Assembly: GCF_029278565.1 (NCBI RefSeq)
Contig: NZ_CP119559.1
Span: 558,001 to 622,000 of the forward strand
DNA: 64,000 bases
From: Haloarcula halophila
Lineage (GTDB): Archaea > Halobacteriota > Halobacteria > Halobacteriales > Haloarculaceae
Direction of reading: 5' to 3'
Of the stretch, positions 26,395-35,196 are shown in pieces. The position numbers were made by a program, and so were the translations under genes. The notes under the pieces are model-generated. The model saw only the letters and a list, made by a program, of their open reading frames with translations. It had not been told where the DNA came from and searched no databases. Positions within the stretch are counted from its first letter, which is position 1, and each line of letters starts with the position of its first letter.

Positions 26395-28413
26395 TCACTC
26401 CCGGTTCCGTTCAGCCGCGGCGCTGACCGTCACGTTCAGGTCGATGTCGTACTGGTAGCTGCCCGGAACGTGTGCCGAGGGCGCCTCGCACTCCCTATCC
26501 GTCCAGCAGACCGCTACCCGGGGCGTGAGGGTCCGTACGCTCTCATCGCTCCGGTTGACGGGGAGTTCAACCCGGTAATTGTAGCCCGAACCCGCGCCGT
26601 AGTCGACGAACGCGACGAGCGTGATCGTGCCGGTGTCCGGCGTCGGCACCGCGAGGGTCCCGTTCGGTGTGGCCCCATCCAACCGCGTCGTCTCGGCGTC
26701 GGTCACCAACCGCAGGGAGAGCGGCTCCGTCCCGTCGACTGCGGCCGCCATCTCGCTATCGCCGTTCGCGAGTCGGACCGATGTGAGACGTGCCGGCGCC
26801 GGCGCTGTCGCCTCGACACGGGTAGTTACCGCCGTCCCCTCGACGAGACGGAGCCGCTGGATCCGCGGGTCGACCGCCTGGCCACGATAGGGTTCCCACT
26901 CGCCCCGGTAGTCGTACCGGTAGTACCGCCGGTCGGGGTAGCTGTCGACGACCGCGAACTGCCGCTCTCCCATCGCGTACACCGTCTCGCCGTCGAAACC
27001 TGGATCGTTCCGGAGATACTGGAACGGATGGTTCAGCCACTCACCGTACGGCGTCGGGAGGAAGACGACGGCGTCCGAGAGGTCCCGCTCCTCGAAGGGT
27101 GCGTAGGCCTGTTCGTACTGCTGGGTGACTAGGTAGTTGTCCCGGACCGGTTCCGCGGCGGTCGTCACGGCCACGCCACCCCCGACGGTCGCACAGACCA
27201 GTGCGACCGCGACGAGGACGGGCCGGACACGGTTCTGATGAACCCTGGCCTCGACTACCACCCGGAGTCGGTCGGCGGCCCACAGCGTGCCGACGGCACC
27301 GAACGCGGCCGCCGGGACGAGCAAGTCGACGTGGTAGAAGGGACCGAGAAAGCTGACGAGGCCGTCGGTCGGGTCCGACAGCGCACCGAGCATGTTGACC
27401 GTCCCCCAGAAGTAGAGGTTCCCGAGCGGGACCGTCAGGAAGACCCCCGCGAGCGCCGCCTGCCGGCCGTCGAACCCGCGCCGGCGTGTGATCGCTACCC
27501 CCACCGCCGCGGCGACTGTCCCGAGCGGGCCGGCGACGACCCACTGTGTGGCGAGTTTCCGGAGGAGTTCCCCGTTGGCCCGCGCGGAGAGCGCGGGGGT
27601 GAACTCCCGTGAGTACTCCAGGATCGACCGTTCCCCGAAGCCGAGCCCGTCGTTCGGGGCGAACGCCTGGTAGGGGAACACCAGCGGGTCGCCCGTGGTG
27701 AGAGCGTTGTACCCCAGCGCCAGCAGGACGCCGGCGACCCCGAAGGCGGCAGTGAGACCGACCCGTTCCAGATCGGAACGGCGGAGCGTCCGGCACGTCA
27801 AGAGGGCGTGACAGATAAACGGCGTCGCGAACAGTACCGCGGTATAGGGCCGAGTGAAGAAGGCGATCCCGGCACAGGCGCCCGCCAGCGCAGCGATCGG
27901 GCGACTCCCCGTCCTGTCGGCACGGAGGTAGCTCGCGGCGAACGCGAGGTTCCAGAACGTTGCCGGGACGTATGAGAGAAACACCGCGGCGTTGACCAGA
28001 AACAGCGGCGACGCGAGCAACAGGACGCTCGCGACGACGCCGGTCCGGGCGTCGAACGCCTCGCGGGTAGTGTGGTAGAGGCCGGCGATAGTCCCGGCGG
28101 CGGTCAGTCCCAGTGCCACGCGATACCCCCCGAGCAGTTTCCCGACGGCGAACATCGCTGCCGGGACCGGCGTGTACTTCGAGTACAGCCCCCGCTCGCT
28201 CTCGACGAAGAACCACGGGCGGAACACGTCTTCGACGGGCGGACGGAGGAACAGTCGCCCCTTCAGCAGCATCCCGGCCTGCTGGAGGTAGACCGCCTCG
28301 TCGTGGTTGCTCGTGTGGTACGGGAAGACGACGTGTGCGAGCACGAAGACGATCAGCCCGCCCAACAGCGCGACGACGGCGGCCTGGACCCCCGGGCGTC
28401 GCAGCCGGCTCAT
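26395..28413 (-). CDS. GT-C/ArnT-like polytopic membrane glycosyltransferase candidate (copy 1)
   Basis: 672 residues. About ten membrane segments in the first 430 residues, then a soluble external domain (about 440-672). The first external loop holds HDE (37-39), the acidic motif expected in GT39/ArnT-type GT-C enzymes that use lipid-linked sugars. A paralogue is at 30269-32293. The start ATG overlaps the ATPase stop (ATGA), so it is translated with an iron transporter subunit. Glycosylation of a surface or secreted acceptor is inferred. A large transporter-associated membrane protein of other function is possible. Confidence 0.7.
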   Translation of the reverse strand: MSRLRRPGVQAAVVALLGGLIVFVLAHVVFPYHTSNHDEAVYLQQAGMLLKGRLFLRPPVEDVFRPWFFVESERGLYSKYTPVPAAMFAVGKLLGGYRVALGLTAAGTIAGLYHTTREAFDARTGVVASVLLLASPLFLVNAAVFLSYVPATFWNLAFAASYLRADRTGSRPIAALAGACAGIAFFTRPYTAVLFATPFICHALLTCRTLRRSDLERVGLTAAFGVAGVLLALGYNALTTGDPLVFPYQAFAPNDGLGFGERSILEYSREFTPALSARANGELLRKLATQWVVAGPLGTVAAAVGVAITRRRGFDGRQAALAGVFLTVPLGNLYFWGTVNMLGALSDPTDGLVSFLGPFYHVDLLVPAAAFGAVGTLWAADRLRVVVEARVHQNRVRPVLVAVALVCATVGGGVAVTTAAEPVRDNYLVTQQYEQAYAPFEERDLSDAVVFLPTPYGEWLNHPFQYLRNDPGFDGETVYAMGERQFAVVDSYPDRRYYRYDYRGEWEPYRGQAVDPRIQRLRLVEGTAVTTRVEATAPAPARLTSVRLANGDSEMAAAVDGTEPLSLRLVTDAETTRLDGATPNGTLAVPTPDTGTITLVAFVDYGAGSGYNYRVELPVNRSDESVRTLTPRVAVCWTDRECEAPSAHVPGSYQYDIDLNVTVSAAAERNRE
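28115..28181. repeat. 67-bp tract identical to 31986-32052 (inside paralogous genes)
   Basis: The first of two exactly identical tracts in the two GT-C-like genes. It codes for the conserved segment KYTPVPAAMFAVGKLLGGYR. The surrounding codons differ at many wobble positions, so an exact 67-bp match suggests recent gene conversion. Confidence 0.8.
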
Positions 28414-29540
28414 TCGACCGGATACCACGCCAGTTCGTGGTCGGCAACGAGGTCCACCTTGACCGGTTCCCCCGCCTCGAACGTCTCGACGTGGTTGTGC
28501 ATGCAGTGGACCACGTCGCCGCTGTGGAGCTCCACGCGGTAGACGAACGAGGGGCCGTTGTACTGTCGGTGGATGACGGAGCCGTCGGCAGTCCCCTCGT
28601 TGGTCGGCGTCGCGCGGAGGTCGTCAGGGCGGACCAGCACGTCGACCGTCGCCCCGCTGTAGGCACCGACGGAGCCGTTCAGCCGCTCGGTCGGGAACGT
28701 CCCCAGGCTCGTCTCGACGCCGTCGGTCGTGACCTGTCCCGAGAGGAAGCTCGCCTGGCCGAGGAAACTCGCGACGAACCGGCTCTCGGGGTTCTCGAAC
28801 ACCGTCGTCGGATCGCCGATCTGTTCGACGGTCCCGTCGTTCATGATCGCTACCCGGTCGCTGATCGACAGGGCCTCCTCCTGGTCGTGGGTGACCGAGA
28901 TCGCGGTGACCCCGGCTCGCTTGAGAATCTTCCGGACCTCCTCGCGCATCTCCACCCGCAGGCGGACGTCGAGGTTCGAGAACGGTTCGTCGAGCAGGAG
29001 TACGTCCGGTTCGGGTGCCAGCGACCGAGCAAGCGCGACACGCTGTTGTTGCCCCCCGGAGAGGTTGCTCGGCATCTTGTCGTGGTGGTCGGTGAGATCG
29101 ACCAGTTCCAACAGCGTGTCCACTCGCTGTTCGACCGCGGCCTCGTCGTCGGTGAGTCCGAAGGCGACGTTCTCCGCGACCGTGAGGTGGGGAAACAGGG
29201 CGAAGTCCTGAAAGACGATCCCCACGTCTCGCTGGTCGGGCTGGCGGAAGCTCCCTTCGCCGCCGGTGACCGTCTCGCCGGCGATCGAGATCGACCCCTC
29301 GGTCGGACGCTCCAGGCCCGCCAGCAGCCGGAGCGTCGTTGTCTTCCCACAGCCCGAGGGCCCCAACAGCGTGAGCAGTTCGCCGTCCTTGACCGACAGC
29401 GAGAGGTCGTCGACGGCCAGTTCCTGGCCGTAATCCTTCGTGACGCCGTCCACGTCGAGGACGGTCCGCTCGGGATCGTCGACGGCCGCTTCGACCGTAT
29501 CGAAGTCCGAGGCGTACTGTTCCTGGTTTCTATGTGACAT
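28410..29540 (-). CDS. Fe(III)-type ABC transporter ATP-binding protein (FbpC-like)
   Basis: 376 residues. Walker A GPSGCGKTTT, signature LSGGQQQRVALARSL, Walker B VLLLDEPFSNLDVR, switch VTHDQEEAL, then a TOBE domain, the layout of FbpC/PotA-type ATPases. It probably powers the permease at 32303 with the binding protein at 33916, although three genes lie between. A GGAG lies about 10 bases before the ATG. Two strong hairpins occupy the 129-bp leader. Its stop overlaps the start of the GT-C gene. Confidence 0.88.
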   Translation of the reverse strand: MSHRNQEQYASDFDTVEAAVDDPERTVLDVDGVTKDYGQELAVDDLSLSVKDGELLTLLGPSGCGKTTTLRLLAGLERPTEGSISIAGETVTGGEGSFRQPDQRDVGIVFQDFALFPHLTVAENVAFGLTDDEAAVEQRVDTLLELVDLTDHHDKMPSNLSGGQQQRVALARSLAPEPDVLLLDEPFSNLDVRLRVEMREEVRKILKRAGVTAISVTHDQEEALSISDRVAIMNDGTVEQIGDPTTVFENPESRFVASFLGQASFLSGQVTTDGVETSLGTFPTERLNGSVGAYSGATVDVLVRPDDLRATPTNEGTADGSVIHRQYNGPSFVYRVELHSGDVVHCMHNHVETFEAGEPVKVDLVADHELAWYPVE

Positions 29541-29669
29541 TGTATCGACTCTCCTGTGGGCCGTCGCCGGTCGCCACCGGCGGACGGCATCGCTTGTTCC
29601 TGGGTGGGAGAACCAGTCGGATGTACGTGACGGAATCGCGGCGGTAACCGCCGTCGCGGCGATCGGGGG
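29541..29669 (-). promoter_or_regulatory. leader of the ABC ATPase gene with two strong hairpins
   Basis: Hairpin 1 (29560-29588): arms GCCGTCGCCGGT and ACCGGCGGACGGC with loop CGCC and one bulged G. Hairpin 2 (29639-29653): CGGCGGT and ACCGCCG around one base. The first ends 20 bases before the ATPase ATG. They may adjust ATPase expression relative to the upstream genes, or mark a processing site. Confidence 0.45.
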
Positions 29670-30242
29670 TCACGCGTCCGGCCCCCGCCGGTAGCTCTGT
29701 ATCCCGCCAGGGTGGCCTTGCGGGTTCTCGATGCCAACGAGCTCCCCGCCAGTCGGGGAGGCATACAGCGCGAACAGGAGTTCGTTGACAACGAAGTACC
29801 GGACCCGCTGTTCGTCCGACCCCTCCGGGTCCGGTTCGAGCGTGTCGGCGTTCATCCGTCTGAGCGCCTGGTCCCGGGTCTGGGGGGGAAGCGCCGCGAA
29901 CTCGGCGTCGAACCACGCCCGGGCGTATTCGTCGAGGTAGGCGGCCGCGTCGGCGATCCCGGCTGCGTGGTCGGGCCGGTCGCGTGCCCGCCCCCGGACG
30001 AACCGGCGGACGAACTCGTCGACGCCGGACAGTTCCTCCGGGTAGAGTACTTCGGCCGCCGCCGTGAGCGTCTCGAACTGCGCTTCGTCGAGTGGCCCCG
30101 ACGGAGTCTGGGTATCACCGTCGTCGGTCCCCGTGCTCGCGCCGTTCCCGTCATCGTCCGCGAGGAGAACGGCACCACCGCCGCCCACCGCCACGCCGGC
30201 CGCGGACAGGGCGGCTATCGCGTCCCGGCGACTCAGTTCCAT
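29670..30242 (-). CDS. gluconate 2-dehydrogenase subunit 3-like protein with Tat-like N-terminus
   Basis: 190 residues. SRRDAIAALSAAGVAVGGGGAVLL (4-27) resembles a Tat signal or anchor; there is no lipobox Cys. The rest (about 50-185, LTAAAEVLYPEEL ... GGIQSYRR) matches the gluconate-2-dehydrogenase subunit 3 family, normally paired with a GMC-type flavoenzyme. No such partner is in the window. It lies inside the iron block with an iron box 11 bp before its start, so it may serve an iron- or glycan-related role rather than gluconate oxidation. Confidence 0.72.
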   Translation of the reverse strand: MELSRRDAIAALSAAGVAVGGGGAVLLADDDGNGASTGTDDGDTQTPSGPLDEAQFETLTAAAEVLYPEELSGVDEFVRRFVRGRARDRPDHAAGIADAAAYLDEYARAWFDAEFAALPPQTRDQALRRMNADTLEPDPEGSDEQRVRYFVVNELLFALYASPTGGELVGIENPQGHPGGIQSYRRGPDA

Positions 30243-30252
30243 ACCACGTCTG

Positions 30253-30266
30253 TTAGGCGAGCCTAA
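30253..30266. promoter_or_regulatory. DtxR-type iron box (internal to the iron block)
   Basis: TTAGGC-GA-GCCTAA has perfect 6-bp arms, followed by an extra half-site CTTAGG. It fills the 26-bp gap between the GT-C gene (copy 2) and the subunit-3-like gene, so iron control is re-applied inside the gene series. Confidence 0.75.
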
Positions 30267-30268
30267 AC

Positions 30269-32293
30269 TTAGGAATTGCGTTCGACGGCGGTCAGGTTCG
30301 TCTCGACGAAGGTTCCCTCGGGACCCGTCCCGGGGACGTAGGCGGCCGCACCGCCACAGGCGCGGGCGTTACGACACCGCTCGATCCGCGGGGTGAGCGC
30401 CCGGACCCGGTCGTCGGCAACGTCGACAGGGAGGTCGAACCGGTAGGCGAAGCCGCTGCCGCCGCCGTAGTCGACGAAGACGGTCGTCCGGACCGTCTCC
30501 CTGCCCTCGACCGCCAACGTCTCGTTCTGGAGGGGACGGGCGTCGCCCTGGAGTTCGGCCCGGTCGTCCACGAGGACGGCAAGCGACACCTCCTCGCCGG
30601 GATCTGGCACCACGTAGTAGATGCTTCGGCCGTCAACCCCGAGCCGGACCGTGACACCGGTGGCACCATCGGGGACCCCCACGATCGTCCCAAGACGGGT
30701 CCGGTCTCCCTCGACGTCACGGACCCCCTGGAGGTACGCCTCGCTCGGTGAGCCGGCGTAGGGCGCCCAGGCGCCGCGGTAGACGTACCGGTAGAACTGG
30801 CGGTCGGGGAACGCGTCGTGAACCGCGAAGGGCTCGTCGTCGATAGCGTAGACGGTGTCGCCGTCGTACCCAGGGTCGTTCCGGAGGTGTTGGAACGGAT
30901 GGTTGAGCCAGTCGCCGTACGGGTCCGGCAGGAGGACGACGGCGTTTTCGAGCGAGCCCCCCTCGAACGGCTCGTAGGCGTCCTCGTAGGTCCGGGTCAC
31001 CTCCAAGTTCTCCGAGAGTGGGGCCTCCATGTTGCCCGCAGTGATCCCCCCCAGCGACGCGGTGCTCAGGAGGACGAGCGCGGCCACGACGACACGAACG
31101 GACCGCCCGCCGGCCCGGTCCATGAGGGCGTCCCTGATCGCCCGGACAGCACCGAGCGCCCCCCGGGCGGCGAATGCCGCAGTCGGGACCAGTAGGTCGA
31201 AGTGGTAGTACGGGCCAAGCGCCGAGACCAGTCCGTCGCCCGCCACTTCGAGGTCACCGAGGATGTTGTAGTTCCCCCAGAAGTAGACGTTGCCAGCCGC
31301 GACGCTGAGGGCGATCCCACCGACGATCGCCTGGCGGGCGGTGACCCCGGCCCGGACGGCGAGGGCGACGCCGACAGCCGCGAGGCCGGCCCCCGCGAGC
31401 CCGCCGGCGATCCACTCGGTGAAAAACAGGTCCAGCACCACCCGGTTCGCCCGGAGGGCGAGTTCCGGCGTGTAGACGATCTCGTGGCCGAGGATCTCGC
31501 GGTGGCCAAAGCCCAGCCCGTCCTCGGGCGCGAACACCTGGTAGGGGAACCGGAACGGTGCACCGGTCACGACGGCGTTGTACCCGAGCGTGAGGACGAC
31601 ACCCGCCGACCCGAGCGCCGCCGTCGCCGCCTGTCGCGGAAGCGCCCCGCGGAGGTTCTGCCGGAGCGTCCAACAGGCGTGGACGATGAACGGCGTCGCG
31701 AACAGGACCGCGGTGTAGGGCCGCGAGAAGAAGGCCAGCCCGATCGCCGCCCCGGCCGCGGCCGCGACGCGCCGGTCGCCGGTCCGATCCGCACGGAGGT
31801 ACGCGTAGCCGAACGCGAGATTCAGCAGAGTCGTCGGGGCGTACGGGAGAAACACCGAGGAGTCGATGAGGAAGAGCGGCGAAGCCAGGACGAACGCGCC
31901 GGCGAGCAGGCCCGTCCGGTGGTCGAACGCCTCCCGGACCAGCCCGACGACCCCCAGGACATTCCCCGCAGCGATGGCGACGAGCGCCACGCGATACCCC
32001 CCGAGCAGTTTCCCGACGGCGAACATCGCTGCCGGGACCGGCGTGTACTTCGGATACATCCCACGCTCGCTCTCGATGAAGAACCACGGGCGGACGGCCC
32101 CTTCGACGGGCGATCGCAGGAACAGTTGCCCCTCCAGCAACATCGCGGCCTGCTGGAGGTAGACCCCCTCGTCGTGGTTCAGCGAGTGGTACGGGAACAC
32201 CTGCGTCGAGACGAACGCAACGACGGCGGCGGTCAGGACACCGAGTGCGGCCGTCGCCAAGCGGTTCCAGTGGAGATCGGGTAGTCGAGTCAT
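30269..32293 (-). CDS. GT-C/ArnT-like polytopic membrane glycosyltransferase candidate (copy 2)
   Basis: 674 residues, paralogous to the protein at 26395-28413 over its whole length (for example NHDEGVYLQQAAMLLEGQLFL). The acidic DE pair is at 41-42. About ten membrane segments precede an external C-terminal domain that ends with a Cys pair (RCRNARACGG) like the one in copy 1 (CWTDREC). It starts 9 bp after the permease stop, so it is co-transcribed with the iron permease. Two retained paralogues suggest two different sugar transfers or a heterodimer. Confidence 0.7.
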   Translation of the reverse strand: MTRLPDLHWNRLATAALGVLTAAVVAFVSTQVFPYHSLNHDEGVYLQQAAMLLEGQLFLRSPVEGAVRPWFFIESERGMYPKYTPVPAAMFAVGKLLGGYRVALVAIAAGNVLGVVGLVREAFDHRTGLLAGAFVLASPLFLIDSSVFLPYAPTTLLNLAFGYAYLRADRTGDRRVAAAAGAAIGLAFFSRPYTAVLFATPFIVHACWTLRQNLRGALPRQAATAALGSAGVVLTLGYNAVVTGAPFRFPYQVFAPEDGLGFGHREILGHEIVYTPELALRANRVVLDLFFTEWIAGGLAGAGLAAVGVALAVRAGVTARQAIVGGIALSVAAGNVYFWGNYNILGDLEVAGDGLVSALGPYYHFDLLVPTAAFAARGALGAVRAIRDALMDRAGGRSVRVVVAALVLLSTASLGGITAGNMEAPLSENLEVTRTYEDAYEPFEGGSLENAVVLLPDPYGDWLNHPFQHLRNDPGYDGDTVYAIDDEPFAVHDAFPDRQFYRYVYRGAWAPYAGSPSEAYLQGVRDVEGDRTRLGTIVGVPDGATGVTVRLGVDGRSIYYVVPDPGEEVSLAVLVDDRAELQGDARPLQNETLAVEGRETVRTTVFVDYGGGSGFAYRFDLPVDVADDRVRALTPRIERCRNARACGGAAAYVPGTGPEGTFVETNLTAVERNS
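31986..32052. repeat. 67-bp tract identical to 28115-28181 (inside paralogous genes)
   Basis: The second copy of the tract in the upstream GT-C-like gene. Identity ends sharply on both sides. Confidence 0.8.
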
Positions 32294-32302
32294 CGGTCCT
32301 CG

Positions 32303-33919
32303 TCAGTCGCTCCGTCCTTCCTGTGCGAGGATGACCGCCATCGAGAGTCCAGAGACGACGACAAGTACCAGCGCCGGCACGGCGGCGGCGCCGTACAACC
32401 CTGCCTCCTGGACCCGCCAGATGTACGTCACGAGGGTATCGAACCGGAGCGGCCGCAGGATCAGCGTCGCCGGCAACTCCTTCATCGTCGTGAGGAAGAC
32501 CAGCGCCGCACCCGTCGCGATCCCCGGTAACACGAGCGGGAGCGTCACCGACCGGAACGTGCCCGCACGGGACCGCCCCAGGACGCGGGCGGCCTCGACG
32601 AGCCCCTGGTCGACCTGGAGCCGCGACGTGCGGATCGAGCCGATGGCCTGTGGCATGAACCGGACCACGTAGGCAAACACCAACAGCGGGATCGTCTTGT
32701 ACAGCGCCGGGAGGACGTCGAGGCTGAAACTCACGAGCGCGATCGCCAGCACGATCCCCGGAGCAGCGTAGCCGACGTACGGTGCACGGTCCGCGAGCGA
32801 CGCCAGCCGGGAGTCGGAGGTAGCAGACCGGAGTCCGATAGGGACCGCCACGAGGACGGCACCGCCGGCGGCAAGCAGCGCCACGTAGACGGAGTTGAGC
32901 CCGTAGGACCACGAGAAGGCCATCGACCCGCTGGCGTAGCCCGGACCGCTCCGGAGGAACCACATCCCGAAGATGGCGATCGGCAGCAGGATCGCTACGG
33001 CGCCGACGAGGGCGGGCAACAGCGTCGCCGGGAAACGCCACAGGCCCAGGTCCAGATCGAAGGCGCCGCGGTTCCCGCTGCTACCGTACGCGCCGGAGTC
33101 GTCGGCTCCCGTCCGGGATTCGAGCGCGAGGACGACGGCGGTCACCGCGAACAGCTCCAGGGACAGCAGTGCGGCGTACTCCCGCATGAACGCGTTGTAG
33201 CGGGCGTAGATGAACTGTGTGAACACCTCGACGCGCATGATGTTCGGCGTCCCGAAGTCCGAGAGCGTGTACAGCGCGACGAGCAGTGCCCCGGCAGTAA
33301 TCCCCGGCAGTATCTGTGGCAGCGTGACGCGGCGGAACGCCTCCCACCGGCTGGCGTTGAGGGTGCGCGCGGCCTCGACGAGCGAGGCGTCGAGCGACAG
33401 CAGCGACGCCCGCGTCGTCAGGAACACGTACGGGTAGGTGTACAGGGTGAGGACGACAGCGGCGCCGGTGAACCCGTAGATGGTCGGTATCTGGTCGATC
33501 CCCAGCGGTGAGAGCACGTCGGCCAGCTCCCCGCGGGGGCCGAACACCGAGACGGCCGCGAAGGCACCGAGGTAACTCGGTATCGCGAGCGGCAGCGCCG
33601 CGACGACCGTCCAGAATCGGCGGAACGGTAGCCCCCCCTGGACCGTCAGGACCGCGAGGGGCACGCCGACGACGACGCTCCCGGCAGTGACGGCGCCGAC
33701 GAGGGCGACACTCCTGACGAGTACCTGTAGCGTTTGTGGCGCGACGGTCAGCGAGAGTGCCCGCGAGCCGAGTCCGAACACGTCGACGACAAGCCACCCT
33801 AACGGCGCGACGAGGGCGGCCGCGACGGCCGCCGACAACAGCGTCAGCCCGCGGCCGACGGCGGAGTCCTCGTCTGTGGCACGCGTTCGGGCAGCCGCGA
33901 CACGCTCCCTGATCTTCAT
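32303..33919 (-). CDS. Fe(III) ABC transporter permease (FbpB-like, two fused domains)
   Basis: 538 residues with about twelve membrane segments in two homologous halves, each with its own EAA-type loop (LVEAARTLNASRWEAFRRVTLP in the first half and LVEAARVLGRSRAGTFRSVTLP in the second). This fused design is typical of FbpB-type iron permeases. The start ATG overlaps the stop of the binding-protein gene (ATGA). Confidence 0.9.
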   Translation of the reverse strand: MKIRERVAAARTRATDEDSAVGRGLTLLSAAVAAALVAPLGWLVVDVFGLGSRALSLTVAPQTLQVLVRSVALVGAVTAGSVVVGVPLAVLTVQGGLPFRRFWTVVAALPLAIPSYLGAFAAVSVFGPRGELADVLSPLGIDQIPTIYGFTGAAVVLTLYTYPYVFLTTRASLLSLDASLVEAARTLNASRWEAFRRVTLPQILPGITAGALLVALYTLSDFGTPNIMRVEVFTQFIYARYNAFMREYAALLSLELFAVTAVVLALESRTGADDSGAYGSSGNRGAFDLDLGLWRFPATLLPALVGAVAILLPIAIFGMWFLRSGPGYASGSMAFSWSYGLNSVYVALLAAGGAVLVAVPIGLRSATSDSRLASLADRAPYVGYAAPGIVLAIALVSFSLDVLPALYKTIPLLVFAYVVRFMPQAIGSIRTSRLQVDQGLVEAARVLGRSRAGTFRSVTLPLVLPGIATGAALVFLTTMKELPATLILRPLRFDTLVTYIWRVQEAGLYGAAAVPALVLVVVSGLSMAVILAQEGRSD

Positions 33920-35154
33920 CCGAGGACGTTGGCCTCGCGCATCAGCTGGAGGGTCGGTTCGAGGTCCGACAGCTCAGAGAGGTCGATGTCCGGCGGGTTC
34001 AGCTGATCGACGGTGGGAAGGCCGCCAACCGGTTCGACGCCGGAGATCATCGGGTACGCGAAGCTGACGGTCGTGAAGAACTCCTGGGCCTCCGCCGAGA
34101 GCAGGTGTCGGACGAAGGTGTTGACGAGGTCGGACTTCTGGGTCCCCTGTATCTGGAGCGCGCCGGCGACGTTGACCAGCGCCCCGGCGTCGCCCTCGGT
34201 GAACGCGAGGTCGATTGGGGCGTTGGGCCGCTGGTTCTGGACCCGCAGCGCGTAGTAGTGGTTCGCGAAACCGGCGTTCAGCGCGCCGTCGGCGACCTGG
34301 TTGGAGACGACGAACTCGTTGGGGTACTGCTCGGTCCCGGCTTCCCGCATCGAGACCAGCCACTGCCTGGCGGCGTCGCGGCCCCGGAGCAGGCGCATCG
34401 CCGTCACGAAGGACTTGAACGCCCCGTAAGTCGGCGCCCAACCCATCGTTCCGCGGAGCGCGTCGGTGTCGGGGAAGTCCGCGACCTTGTTCGGGACGTC
34501 GCTCTCGCTGAGTTCGTTCGTGTTGTAGGGGATGCTGCGGGCGCGGCCGGCGACGCCGACCCAGGCGTTGTCCGAGCCCCGGAAGCCCGAGGGGACTGGC
34601 TCGACGACGTCGTCCGAGAACGGTTCGTAGGCGTCGTTGTCGGCGACGAAGCCGAGCGAACTGGCGTCGATCGACCAGAACACGTCGGCCTGCGGTGACC
34701 CGGCGTTGACCTCCTCGACGACGGTCTGAGCCAGCGAGGAGGAGGCGGCGCTGCTGGCAAACACCTCGAAGTCGGGGTAGATCTCCTGGAGCATCTCCAC
34801 GAACTGGAAGTAGATGCCCCCTTCACCGCCGCCGATATAGAGGTTCAGCGAGCCCGAGAGGTCCGGCAGGTCCTGGATGGAGGTGCCACCCGGCGCGGGG
34901 CGTCCCTCGACGAGTGTCCCCGAACCGCGGAACGCCGACAGTGACGGGATCTCGACGTTTGTTCCCTGCTGGCCGGTCGTACCGTCGCCGCCGGAACCGC
35001 CGTCGCTGCCCGAGCCGCCGTCGCCGGCGGCCTCGTCGCCACCGAAGAGCGAGCTACAGCCAGCCAGCGCCGTCGCGGTCGCAGCCCCACCGATTGCGAG
35101 GAACCGGCGGCGCGACGATCCGGTACGCGCGGAAGTGTCGTTAGTATCAGTCAT
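33916..35154 (-). CDS. Fe(III) ABC transporter substrate-binding lipoprotein (FbpA/FutA-like)
   Basis: 412 residues. Tat signal (SRRRFLAIGGAATATALAGC) with lipobox Cys33, then a Gly/Ser/Asp linker (41-64). The binding domain has LNLYIGGGEGG at the start and the ferric-protein hallmarks GVAGRARSIPYNT (200-212) and NHYY (298-301), where paired tyrosines usually bind Fe(III). It is the first gene of the iron block, with an iron box 17 bp before the ATG. Confidence 0.88.
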   Translation of the reverse strand: MTDTNDTSARTGSSRRRFLAIGGAATATALAGCSSLFGGDEAAGDGGSGSDGGSGGDGTTGQQGTNVEIPSLSAFRGSGTLVEGRPAPGGTSIQDLPDLSGSLNLYIGGGEGGIYFQFVEMLQEIYPDFEVFASSAASSSLAQTVVEEVNAGSPQADVFWSIDASSLGFVADNDAYEPFSDDVVEPVPSGFRGSDNAWVGVAGRARSIPYNTNELSESDVPNKVADFPDTDALRGTMGWAPTYGAFKSFVTAMRLLRGRDAARQWLVSMREAGTEQYPNEFVVSNQVADGALNAGFANHYYALRVQNQRPNAPIDLAFTEGDAGALVNVAGALQIQGTQKSDLVNTFVRHLLSAEAQEFFTTVSFAYPMISGVEPVGGLPTVDQLNPPDIDLSELSDLEPTLQLMREANVLG

Positions 35155-35170
35155 CGTTTGTGGTGTTGAT

Positions 35171-35184
35171 TTAGGTTCACCTAA
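35171..35184. promoter_or_regulatory. DtxR-type iron box before the Fe(III) transporter genes
   Basis: TTAGGT-TC-ACCTAA has perfect 6-bp arms. It lies 17 bp upstream of the binding-protein ATG and is the strongest evidence that these genes respond to iron. In Halobacterium the DtxR-family proteins Idr1, Idr2 and SirR control iron genes. Confidence 0.8.
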
Positions 35185-35196
35185 ATGGTTTGTGTT

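Noticed and set aside
29670-30242. Gluconate dehydrogenase activity in this locus
   Set aside because: Only a subunit-3-like protein is present; no flavoprotein or cytochrome subunit is in the window.
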